A DNA stretch of 64,000 nt. Origin: Trichodesmium sp050015995 (lineage in GTDB: Bacteria > Cyanobacteriota > Cyanobacteriia > Cyanobacteriales > Microcoleaceae). The DNA lies in contig NZ_JBNHEP010000091.1 of the NCBI RefSeq assembly GCF_050015995.1, positions 1 through 64,000 of the forward strand. The letters run 5' to 3'. The notes beneath the pieces were generated by a model. It did not search any database, was not told where the DNA came from, and was given only the letters and a program-made list of their open reading frames with translations. This document shows, piece by piece, positions 31,599 to 41,300 of the stretch. Positions within the stretch are counted from its first letter, which is position 1, and each line of letters opens with the position of its first letter. The position numbers were made by a program, and so were the translations under genes.

Positions 31599-34500
31599 AT
31601 GGAACCGACTACTAAAAAAGAGCAACTATCATTATCCAAACAAATGTTTTTAGCTTTAAAGCAAGCAGAAACTAAATTGGAAATGATGGAGCGTTCAAAA
31701 AGTGAAGCGATAGCCATCATTGGTATGGGCTGTAGATTTCCTGGAAATGCCAACACACCAGAAAGTTTCTGGGAATTGTTATCTAATGGTAAAGACTCTG
31801 TGATAGAGATTCCACAAGAACGTTGGGATATAGATTCTTACTACGACCCCAACCCTGATACTCCTGGGAAAATGTATATCCGTCACGCAGCATTAGTTGA
31901 TCAGGTAGATCGGTTCGATCCGCAATTTTTTGGTATCTCTGGCAAAGAAGCACATAGCCTTGACCCACAGCAACGTTTTATTTTAGAAGTAACTTGGGAA
32001 GCTTTAGAAAGAGCTGGTATTAATCCCCAGCAATTAGAAAACACTCAGACAGGAGTGTTTCTGGGTATTGGTCAAAATGATTATGCTAATTTGGGTTTCA
32101 GCCAAGTAGAAAATATTAGCCCTTACGATGCTACAGGAAATGGGTTTTGTTTTGCAGCAGGTAGGTTATCTTACTTTTTAGGATTGCAAGGCCCATCAAT
32201 AGCAATAGATACAGCTTGTTCATCATCTCTGGTAGCTATACATGAAGCTTGTCAGAGTCTGCGTCAGGGTGAGTCCAATTTGGCTTTAGCTGGAGGAGTC
32301 CAACTAATTCTATCTCCTCAAGTAACAACTGCACTATCAAAATTAAAGGCTCTATCACCTGATGGCAAGTGTAAAACTTTTGATGCTGCTGCAGATGGTT
32401 ATGGTAGGGGAGAAGGATGTGGCATTGTTGTACTGAAGCGTTTATCGGATGCGGTCAGGGATGGAGACAATATCCAGGCAGTAATTCGTGGTTCCGCTGT
32501 TAATCATGATGGACCGAGTAGCGGACTGACAGTACCTAATAAACTAGCTCAGGAAAAACTTATTCAACAAGCTCTCAAAGCAGCAAAAGTAGAATCAGGT
32601 CAAGTTAGTTATGTGGAAGCTCATGGTACGGGAACTTCCCTCGGAGATCCGATGGAAGTGAGAGCTTTAACTAGCGTGTTTGAGGAGGGACGCGATGTGG
32701 AAAATCCATTGCATATCGCTTCAGTTAAAACTAATATTGGTCATTTAGAAGCTGCCGCTGGAATTGCAGGTGTGATTAAGGTGGTTTTGCAACTGCAACA
32801 TCAAAAAATTGCTCCTCATCTGCATTTTGCTAATCCTACCCCCTATATTGATTGGGAGAATATACCTTTAAAAGTACCTACTCAACTCACACCTTGGCCG
32901 TCATCAGGAGATAAAAGAATTGCAGGAGTAAGTTCTTTTGCTATTAGTGGTACCAATGCTCATATTCTTTTAGAAGAGGCTACAACTGAAGTCATAAATC
33001 AGAAGTCAGAAGAATCCCCCCTACCCCCCTTTGAAAGGGGGGATAATTTAGAGCGTTCATTGCATTTGTTAACTCTGTCGGCAAAAACAGAAAAAGCTTT
33101 AGAAGATTTAGTCAGTAGTTATCAAAATTATTTAGAAACTAATGTAGAAACGTTTACCGAAACGTCTCTACATGATGTATGCTATACAGCTAATACAGGT
33201 AGAGCGCATTTTAATCATCGAATAGCAATTATCGCTTCTCAGCCAAAAGAATTAATAGAAAAACTGCTGGACTGGAAAACTAAGAAAGAAGTAGTAGGAG
33301 TATATTCTGGACAAGTAGATGGGGGTAGCCAAAGTCCGAAAATAGCTTTCCTATTCACAGGCCAAGGTTCCCAGTATATTAATATGGGAAGGCAACTATA
33401 TGAAACTCAGCCAACTTTCCGTCAAGCTTTAGATCGATGCGACCAAATTTTACAATCCTATCTAGAAGTACCTATATTAGAAGTTATCTACCCTAAAGAT
33501 GCACAAAAGTCAAGTGTATTAGACCAAACAGCTTATACTCAACCTTCTCTATTTGCTATAGAGTACGCCCTAGCTAAGTTATGGGAATCATGGGGAATTA
33601 AACCCAATGTAGTGATGGGTCATAGTGTGGGTGAATATGTAGCAGCAACAGTAGCAGGAGTATTCAGTTTAGAAGATGGTCTGAAATTAATCGCGATGCG
33701 GGGTAAGTTGATGCAGAAGTTACCCTCCGGTGGTGAAATGGTATCTTTATTAGCGTCAGAATCTCAAGTTATAGAAGCTATAGGCGAGTATAGTTCTCAA
33801 GTAGCAATAGCAGCAATTAATGGACCAGAAAGTATAGTAATTTCTGGTGAGAGTGAAGCTCTAGCAAATATTTGCAGTAAGTTAGAATCCCAAGGAGTTA
33901 AGACTAAAAAATTACAGGTATCCCATGCTTTTCACTCTCCTTTGATGGAGCCAATGTTGGCAGAATTTGCAACAGTAGCTCAGGAAGTAACCTACAGTAA
34001 ACCTCAGATACCACTCATTTCTAATGTCACTGGTGAAAAAGTAGGTGCAGAAATTGCTACTTCTGAATATTGGGTGCGTCATGTCCGGCAACCAGTAAGA
34101 TTCTTTCAGAGTATGAAAAGTCTAAATGAACAAGGATATGAATTGTTCCTGGAAATAGGACCAAAACCAATATTGCTAGGGATGGGACGTCAATGTGTGG
34201 CAGAAGAAAGTAGTATTTGGTTGCCGTCATTACGTCCCCCTAAAATCCCCCTCCAGTCCCCCTTGGAAAGGGGGAAGCCAGAGGATGCTTCGCTTTTTAA
34301 GGATGGGAAGGTAGAGGATGCTTCGCTTTTGAACAATGAATGGCAACAGATACTCTCAAGTTTAGGACAGTTATATGTACAGGGTGTTAAAGTAAGTTGG
34401 TCAGATTTTGACCGAGATTACGTTCGTCAAAAAGTAATCTTGCCAACTTATCCATTTCAGCGAGAGAAATATTGGGTGGAAACTACCAATTCTCAAAGTA

Positions 34501-37500
34501 TATCTGCCAGCAAACTTCATCCTCTGATTAATCGCAAGTTTCAATCTCCATTATCAAAAGATATCTTTTTTGAATCAGAGTTTAGCACCAATGCTCTACC
34601 ATTTTTAGCAGATCACCGAATATATGAAAAATTAGTAGTTCCTGGTGCTAGTCACATTTCTTTGTTGTTAGGAAGTGCTTCTCTCACATTTTCTGCAACC
34701 GGATGTCAACTGGAGGATATTCTATTTCCCCAAGCTTTAGCAATTCCCGAAGAAGGAATGCGTAATGTTCAGGTAGCTCTCACTCCACAGGATAGTTCAT
34801 ATTCATTTCAAGTAATTAGTTTTGATAACTCCGAGCCTAATTCTTGGGCTGTTCATGCCACAGGTAAGATTTCTCCTATTAATAATGTGGAGCAATTATT
34901 AGACTATACTTCACCAATACAGACAGTAAAAACTATCGCTGAATTTCAATCTCGTTGTAGTCAAAAAATTGAAAGCACAGAAATTTACCAAAGTCTATGG
35001 GATAGACAAGTTCAATTACGGCAGAGTTTTAGATGGATACACCAGGTATGGTTAGGAGAGGGAGAAATTCTCTGTCAAATGACAGTACCTGAGACAATCT
35101 TAGATGCTCTGAAGTACCAAATACATCCAGCCTTAATTGACTCATGTTTCCAGTCAGTAGCTGCACTGAATCTCAGTCTTTCTGGAGACCAAAGTGAAAC
35201 TTTTGTGCCCTTCAGTATTGAGAAGTTTACTTTTTATCAACGCCCTGAGAATGGTTTGCTTTGGTGTTATACCCGTGGATTGAAAGAAGGGGGATCGGAG
35301 GAAAAACTGCTGAAAGCCGAAATCCAATTATTTGACAAAACTGGAAAATTAGTAGCTGAAGTAAATGGTTTTGAGGGTAGGAAAGCTAATCCCAAAGCAT
35401 TACTAATGACACTGGATGCAGATTTGAGCGATTGGTATTATGAAATTAACTGGGAACCTCAACCTTTAACAGAAACTGCAAAATCTAGTGAAAATTCTGG
35501 TAAATGGTTAATATTTGCCCTTACTGATGAATTGGTAGAGTCGGTATGGCAGCATTTACAACAAAGAGGACAAAACTATATTTGGGTATCTCCAGGTTCC
35601 GAGTATCAACAATTAGATGCTCAACATTATCAAATTAATCCTACTGTTGCTGAAGAATTCTCCAAACTGCTCCAAGATAATTCAGATATTCAGGGGATTT
35701 TGCACTTATGGAGTCTAAATGAACCTAAAGATTTACAAACAGCTCAAGAACTTGGTTGTGCTACAACGTTACATTTACTGCAAGCTTTAGTTCAAGCTGG
35801 ATTAAGTAGTTCAATACCAATGTGGTTAGTGACTCAAGGGACTCAGAATATATTCGATGCAGCAGAAGTGGTGCAACCCCAACAAGGAAGTTTATGGGGA
35901 CTAGGGCGTGTTATTAGTCTAGAACACCCAGAATTAAGGTGTGGACGAATAGACTTAGACCCCACATCTAATTTTGCGGAAATGGTCCCAATTTTAGTAG
36001 ATGAACTATTTTCTGAAGATAATGAAGATCAAATAGCAATTCGTCAGGGAGTTCGTTATATAGCTAGATTAGTACGGCAACAAAAGCAGAAAATTAGCTC
36101 TGAAGAAGAATTAGGATTAGAAAATCAACCAGTAGAATTGAAGTTATCTGAATATGGACTGATAGATAAGCTCAACTGGCAGGTAATGGAGCGCCGTCCT
36201 CCACAAGAGAATGAAGTAGAAATTCAAGTCAAAGCAGCAGGTTTAAACTTCCGAGATGTCCTCAATTCCCTGGGGTTACTGAAAGACTATTATGCTGAGG
36301 TATTAGGTATTACTGATGTAGCTCAACTCAATTTTGGGTTGGAATGTGTAGGGGTTATTGCATCTGTAGGAAAAAATGTGTCTCAATGGCAGGTGGGAGA
36401 TGAGGTGATGGCTATAGTTCATAATGGGTTTAGTAGCTTTGTCACTACCCGTGCCGATCTAGTTATGGCTAAACCGAAAAATCTGAGTTTTACAGAAGCA
36501 GCAACTTTACCATTAACTTTTGCTACAGCTTACTATGGATTACAAAATTTAGCGAAAATTCAGCCAGGAGATAAAGTATTAATTCATGCTGCTGCTGGTG
36601 GTGTCGGGCAAGCAGCAGTTCAAATTGCACTGGGGGTAGGAGCAGAAGTATTCGCGACAGCGAGTCCTCCAAAGTGGGAGTTTCTCAAGTCTATGGGGAT
36701 AAAACACATAATGAATTCCCGTACTTTAGAGTTTGCCGATGAAATTATGAGTATAACTCAGGGAAAAGGTGTAGATATAGTTTTAAATAGTCTGAATGGA
36801 GACTTCATTGATAAGAGTTTTGCAGTTTTAGGGACTAAAGGGCGATTTGTAGAAATTGGCAAAATCGGAATTTGGGATCAACAAAAAGTGATGGAGAAAC
36901 GCCCAGATGTTGATTACTTGCCTTTCGATATTGGACTGATGATCCAACAACAACCAGGTTTAATGGCAGAATTTTCAGAGGAATTAAATCGGGAGTGTCA
37001 GTCAGGAAAACTCAAAGCATTATCTCATAAAGTATACCCGAATACAGAAGTAAAAGCTGCTTTCCGGTATATGCAGCAAGGTAAACATATAGGAAAAGTG
37101 GTAGTTTCTCTCCCAGAAACAGGAGATGAGCAAAAATCTATAAAATCAGAAGCCAGTTATTTGATTACAGGAGGTTTAGGAGCTTTAGGGTTAGAAGTAG
37201 CCCAATGGATGGTGAAAGAAGGAGCTAAAAATATAGTATTAACTGGGCGTCGGAACCCAAATGAAAGGGCACAAAAAGTTATAGAGGAGTTAGAAGCAGC
37301 CGGTGCATTAGTTAGTGTTGTGTTAGGAGATATTTCTACTCAAGAATCTGTGATGAAAATCTTAGAAGAAATCTCTACTTCCTTACCTCCACTCAAAGGA
37401 ATAATTCATGCTGCTGGGGTGTTGGATGACGGGGTATTACAAAAAATGACCTGGGAGAAATTTACAAAAGTAATGGCTCCCAAGGTTTCAGGAACCTGGT

Positions 37501-38351
37501 ATTTACATCAACTAACTCAGGATTTACCTTTAGATTTCTTTGTGTGCTTCTCCTCCATGGCTTCAATGTTGGGGAATTTTGGCCAAGGAAACTATGCTGC
37601 GGCCAATGGCTTTATGGATGCGATCGCTCACTATCGTCGAGGCCAAGGATTACCAGGATTAAGTATTAACTGGGGAGCATGGGCGACAGCAGGAATGGCT
37701 GCTCGTTTGGCAAGGGAACATCAAAACAGAATGCATAGTAGTGGAGTAGTGGCAATTGAACCCGAACCAGGAATGCAAGCATTAGGTTCATTGTTATCAG
37801 GGTCTCAAAGCCAAGTAGGGGTATTCCCGGTTAATTGGTCTGAGTTCTTTAGACAGATGCCTGGATTAACAAAACTCCGATATTTAGAAGCTTTTACCAC
37901 AAAATCCGTAGAACAGAATCAGAATTACCAGATTTTAGAGCAGCTAAATCTAGCCTCAGATGGGGAACAAGAAAAGCTATTGACTTCTTATCTCCAAAGC
38001 AAAATTGCTCATATTATGGGTATGACAGTTTCTCAAATAGAGTTAGAAAAATCTCTAATTATGATGGGACTTGACTCATTAATGGCTGTGGAATTGCGAA
38101 ATCAGATACAAACTGAGCTAGGGGCGGATATTCCAGCTACCAGATTTATGGAAGGAATAACTATTCAACTTCTAGCAACTGAGGTTAAGGAACAACTGAT
38201 AATTCAAACAGATAAAAATCAAATCCCCCTCTCGTCCCCCTTGGAAAGTGGGAAGACAGAGGATGCTGCGCTTTTGAAGGATGGGAAGTCAGATAGTCAA
38301 GAGCAACTCGATCAAAATCAAGATAATAATTGGATAGAGGTGGAACTATGA
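31599..38351 (+). CDS. Type I PKS, KS-AT-DH-ER-KR-ACP (module 3, fully reducing)
   Basis: This 2250-aa protein has an N-terminal docking helix (MFLALKQAETKLEMMERSK). KS ~37-460 has IDTACSSSLVAIHEA. AT ~580-870 has GHSVGEY and HAFHS (malonyl). DH ~985-1270 has His in LADHRIYEKLVVPGAS (the usual Gly is Glu) and Asp in HPALIDSCFQ. ER ~1515-1830 has LNFRDVLNSLG and the NADPH loop HAAAGGVGQAA. KR ~1852-2040 has GGLGALG, LDDG (B-type) and Tyr/Asn in GNYAAANGF. ACP ~2125-2195 has MGLDSLMAVEL. The module should deliver a saturated methylene. Palindromic repeats are inserted in frame in the KS-AT linker, after the AT (a doubled copy) and in the C-terminal tail. The tail ends DNNWIEVEL, overlapping the next start (ATGA), and probably docks onto the TubC-type domain of the NRPS. 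Confidence 0.92.
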   Translation: MEPTTKKEQLSLSKQMFLALKQAETKLEMMERSKSEAIAIIGMGCRFPGNANTPESFWELLSNGKDSVIEIPQERWDIDSYYDPNPDTPGKMYIRHAALVDQVDRFDPQFFGISGKEAHSLDPQQRFILEVTWEALERAGINPQQLENTQTGVFLGIGQNDYANLGFSQVENISPYDATGNGFCFAAGRLSYFLGLQGPSIAIDTACSSSLVAIHEACQSLRQGESNLALAGGVQLILSPQVTTALSKLKALSPDGKCKTFDAAADGYGRGEGCGIVVLKRLSDAVRDGDNIQAVIRGSAVNHDGPSSGLTVPNKLAQEKLIQQALKAAKVESGQVSYVEAHGTGTSLGDPMEVRALTSVFEEGRDVENPLHIASVKTNIGHLEAAAGIAGVIKVVLQLQHQKIAPHLHFANPTPYIDWENIPLKVPTQLTPWPSSGDKRIAGVSSFAISGTNAHILLEEATTEVINQKSEESPLPPFERGDNLERSLHLLTLSAKTEKALEDLVSSYQNYLETNVETFTETSLHDVCYTANTGRAHFNHRIAIIASQPKELIEKLLDWKTKKEVVGVYSGQVDGGSQSPKIAFLFTGQGSQYINMGRQLYETQPTFRQALDRCDQILQSYLEVPILEVIYPKDAQKSSVLDQTAYTQPSLFAIEYALAKLWESWGIKPNVVMGHSVGEYVAATVAGVFSLEDGLKLIAMRGKLMQKLPSGGEMVSLLASESQVIEAIGEYSSQVAIAAINGPESIVISGESEALANICSKLESQGVKTKKLQVSHAFHSPLMEPMLAEFATVAQEVTYSKPQIPLISNVTGEKVGAEIATSEYWVRHVRQPVRFFQSMKSLNEQGYELFLEIGPKPILLGMGRQCVAEESSIWLPSLRPPKIPLQSPLERGKPEDASLFKDGKVEDASLLNNEWQQILSSLGQLYVQGVKVSWSDFDRDYVRQKVILPTYPFQREKYWVETTNSQSISASKLHPLINRKFQSPLSKDIFFESEFSTNALPFLADHRIYEKLVVPGASHISLLLGSASLTFSATGCQLEDILFPQALAIPEEGMRNVQVALTPQDSSYSFQVISFDNSEPNSWAVHATGKISPINNVEQLLDYTSPIQTVKTIAEFQSRCSQKIESTEIYQSLWDRQVQLRQSFRWIHQVWLGEGEILCQMTVPETILDALKYQIHPALIDSCFQSVAALNLSLSGDQSETFVPFSIEKFTFYQRPENGLLWCYTRGLKEGGSEEKLLKAEIQLFDKTGKLVAEVNGFEGRKANPKALLMTLDADLSDWYYEINWEPQPLTETAKSSENSGKWLIFALTDELVESVWQHLQQRGQNYIWVSPGSEYQQLDAQHYQINPTVAEEFSKLLQDNSDIQGILHLWSLNEPKDLQTAQELGCATTLHLLQALVQAGLSSSIPMWLVTQGTQNIFDAAEVVQPQQGSLWGLGRVISLEHPELRCGRIDLDPTSNFAEMVPILVDELFSEDNEDQIAIRQGVRYIARLVRQQKQKISSEEELGLENQPVELKLSEYGLIDKLNWQVMERRPPQENEVEIQVKAAGLNFRDVLNSLGLLKDYYAEVLGITDVAQLNFGLECVGVIASVGKNVSQWQVGDEVMAIVHNGFSSFVTTRADLVMAKPKNLSFTEAATLPLTFATAYYGLQNLAKIQPGDKVLIHAAAGGVGQAAVQIALGVGAEVFATASPPKWEFLKSMGIKHIMNSRTLEFADEIMSITQGKGVDIVLNSLNGDFIDKSFAVLGTKGRFVEIGKIGIWDQQKVMEKRPDVDYLPFDIGLMIQQQPGLMAEFSEELNRECQSGKLKALSHKVYPNTEVKAAFRYMQQGKHIGKVVVSLPETGDEQKSIKSEASYLITGGLGALGLEVAQWMVKEGAKNIVLTGRRNPNERAQKVIEELEAAGALVSVVLGDISTQESVMKILEEISTSLPPLKGIIHAAGVLDDGVLQKMTWEKFTKVMAPKVSGTWYLHQLTQDLPLDFFVCFSSMASMLGNFGQGNYAAANGFMDAIAHYRRGQGLPGLSINWGAWATAGMAARLAREHQNRMHSSGVVAIEPEPGMQALGSLLSGSQSQVGVFPVNWSEFFRQMPGLTKLRYLEAFTTKSVEQNQNYQILEQLNLASDGEQEKLLTSYLQSKIAHIMGMTVSQIELEKSLIMMGLDSLMAVELRNQIQTELGADIPATRFMEGITIQLLATEVKEQLIIQTDKNQIPLSSPLESGKTEDAALLKDGKSDSQEQLDQNQDNNWIEVEL
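33013..33043 (+). repeat. In-frame palindromic repeat in the KS-AT linker of module 3
   Basis: AATCCCCCCTACCCCCC followed by TTTGAAAGGGGGGATAA encodes ESPLPPFERGDN. The same C-run/GAAAGGGGGG palindrome occurs between genes at 17124-17153 in the reverse orientation. It is read in the same frame as the ERG-type copies at 29001, 34241 and 38221. Confidence 0.75.
34241..34334 (+). repeat. In-frame palindromic repeat (tail doubled) in the post-AT linker of module 3
   Basis: It encodes KIPLQSPLERGKPEDASLFK, then DGKVEDASLL, adding 32 codons between PSLRP and NEWQQ. The tail GAGGATGCTTCGCTTTT occurs twice, which suggests slippage or a partial duplication within the insert. Confidence 0.8.
38221..38291 (+). 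repeat. In-frame palindromic repeat in the C-terminal tail of module 3
   Basis: It encodes IPLSSPLESGKTEDAALLKD in the tail between the ACP and the docking end. One arm has a base change (GGAAAGTGGG), so the palindrome is partly decayed. Confidence 0.75.
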
Positions 38352-41300
38352 ACTTAGTGGAGTTTTTGCAAGATATCTCTCTCAAAGGGGTAAAGTTATG
38401 GTCTGATGGAGAAAAATTGCGTACTGGAGGTTCCCAAGAGGTATTAACTCCCGATGTGATTTCTCAACTGAAGCAGTACAAAACTCAAATTGTGCAATTA
38501 TTGCAGGAACAGCCAGATATCCTGCAAGTATACCCTCTATCCTATGGCCAAACAGGTCTCAGATTTTTATGGGAACTAGCTCCACAAAGCTATACTTACA
38601 ACTTGTCATTTGCCGTTCGTATTTACTCTCAGGTAGAACTGGCTATTTTGCAGCAAACCTTTGAAGTTTTAAAGACTCGCCATCCAATGCTGCGCAGCAC
38701 TTTCCCAAAATTGGGTCAAGAAATGGTTCGACAAGTACATCAAAATCAACCATTGGACTTCCTGGAGATTGATGCTTCGAGTTGGAATGAGGATGAGTTG
38801 TACAAAAACGTTCTGGAAACTCATCGTCTACCTTTCGCTCTGGAAACAAAACCAGTCATGCGAATCAGATGGTTTAGCCACTCAGAAAAAGACCACATCC
38901 TATTATTAACAATACATCACATCGCTTGGGATGGTTGGTCTATGAGTTCAATTGTCAACGAGCTACCAGAAATTTACCAAGCTCAACAAGCTGGTGTTGA
39001 GATATCTCTTCCTAAAATAGGTTATTACCAAGATTATGTTAATTGGCAAAGGAATTTATTAGCAGGAACTGATGGAGAGCGCCTCTGGAATTATTGGCAA
39101 CAAAAACTGGCAGGAGATTTGCCGGTCTTGAATTTACTTACAGATAAACCGCGCCCACCAATACAAACTTATAACGGTGCTGCTTACCCTTTAAAATTAC
39201 CTCAAGAACTAACTGAGCAACTCAAAGCACTAGCTCAGGAAGCAGGGGCGACTCTTTACATGGTCTTCTTGGCAGCTTTTCAAATACTTCTATCTCGTTA
39301 CACAAGTCAAGAAGATATCTTAGTCGGTTCTCCTACTTTTGGTAGGTCTAAACCTGAGTTTGTACCCATTGTTGGTTACTTTGTGGATCAAGTTGTGATG
39401 AGGGGAAATCTTTCCGGAAATCCCAGTTTCAAAGACTTCCTTTCTCAGGTACGCCAAACTGTTATTGAAGGGTTAGCTCATCAGGATTATCCCTTTTTTT
39501 TGTTAGTACAGCGATTACAGGTAGAGCAAGATTCCAGTCGCTCCCCTCTATTTCAGGCTTACTTTATCCTGCAAAATTTCCAAGGTGCTCAAAATGTGCA
39601 AAAGCTGTTATCAAGTAGGAAAAAAACTGTAGTAAATTGGGGAGAATGGGAAGTAGAACCTTTTGCATTAGCTCAGTATGAAAGTCTGTTCGATTTGACA
39701 TTAGAACTGATTGAGGAAGACTCATCTATGCAGGGATTCCTCAAATACAATACAGATATATTTGATGAGCAGACTATTGCCAGGATGGCTAGTCATTACC
39801 AGACTTTATTAGCAGGAATTGTTAATAATCCCCAGGAAAATGTGGGGCAATTGCCTTTATTGGGGGATGTAGAAAAGCAGCAATTACTAGGGGAATGGAA
39901 TAACACTGGTACGGAATATCCAGAAGATAAATGTATGCATCAATTGTTTGAAGAACAGGTCAAACAAACTCCTGATGCTGTGGCATTGATTTTTGGCGAT
40001 CGACGATTGACTTATAAAGAGTTGAACGAACGAGCAAATCAGTTAGCACATTATCTACAAACTTTGGAAGTCAAAGCAGAAGTGCTAGTAGGTTTATGTA
40101 TAGACCGTTCAATCGAAATGTTAGTGGGACTTTTGGGAATACTGAAAGCTGGAGGAGGTTATGTCCCCATCGACCCTAGTTATCCCCAACAACGGTTGGC
40201 TTATATGTTAGAAGATTCTGCTTTGCCGGTATTGCTAACAACAGAATCATTATTAGAAATTATACCAGAAAATCAGGCCAAAACCGTATGTTTGGATAGG
40301 GATTGGCAAGCCATCGCTTCACATTCTCAGGAAAATCTGGAAAGGGTAATTACTCCAGAGAATCGAGCTTATGTAATTTATACTTCTGGCTCCACAGGTA
40401 AACCAAAAGGAGTTGAAATCAACCATTATTCTCTAGTCAATTTCCTAGTATCCATGAATAGTTATCTAGAATTGACTAACTTGGATACTTTTAATGCCAT
40501 TACTACCATCTCCTTTGATATTGCAGCATTAGAACTTTATCTACCACTAATAGTAGGAGCATCAGTAGCATTAGTTCCTCGTGAAATTGCTATAGATGGC
40601 AACAGACTGTTACCCCAGTTATTAGAATCTGGAGCAACAGTGATGCAGGCAACCCCTGCTACTTGGAAAATGTTGTTAACAGCAGGCTTATCAAATCATA
40701 AGTTAGATGTGAAATTATTGTCTGGAGGTGAAGCTTTACCTGCTGAATTAGCTCATCAACTACTGGAGATAGGCAAGGAACTATGGAATGTTTATGGCCC
40801 GACAGAAGCTACAATTTGGTCAACAATTTACAAAGTAGGCGATCGGCTAAAATCAACAAAAGATAGTCATGTAATTACACCAATAGGTAGTCCCATTGCC
40901 AATACTGACATTTATATATTAGATAGCTACCTGCAACAAGTCCCCATTGGGATACCTGGAGAACTACACATTGGTGGAACTGGTTTAGCCCGTGGGTATC
41001 TCAACAGACCAGAATTAACCCAAGAGAGATTTATCCCTAATCCTTTTGGGAATTTACAAACCCAAAGTCAAAAGTCAAGAATATATAAAACAGGGGATTT
41101 AGCTAGATATTTACCAGACGGTAATATTGAGTATCTGGGTAGAATTGATAACCAAGTCAAGATTCGGGGTTTCCGTATTGAACTGGGAGAAATTGAATCA
41201 ACACTGACTAAGCATCCAGAGGTACAAGAAGCAGTAGTCATTACCCACCCCGATCGCTTGATTGACAAGCCACTCATCGCATACATCGTTCCCAACTTCC

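Noticed and set aside
34600..34660. Inactive DH in module 3 because the Gly of the His motif is Glu
   Set aside because: The catalytic His and Asp are both present and an ER follows, so an active DH is still the better reading.
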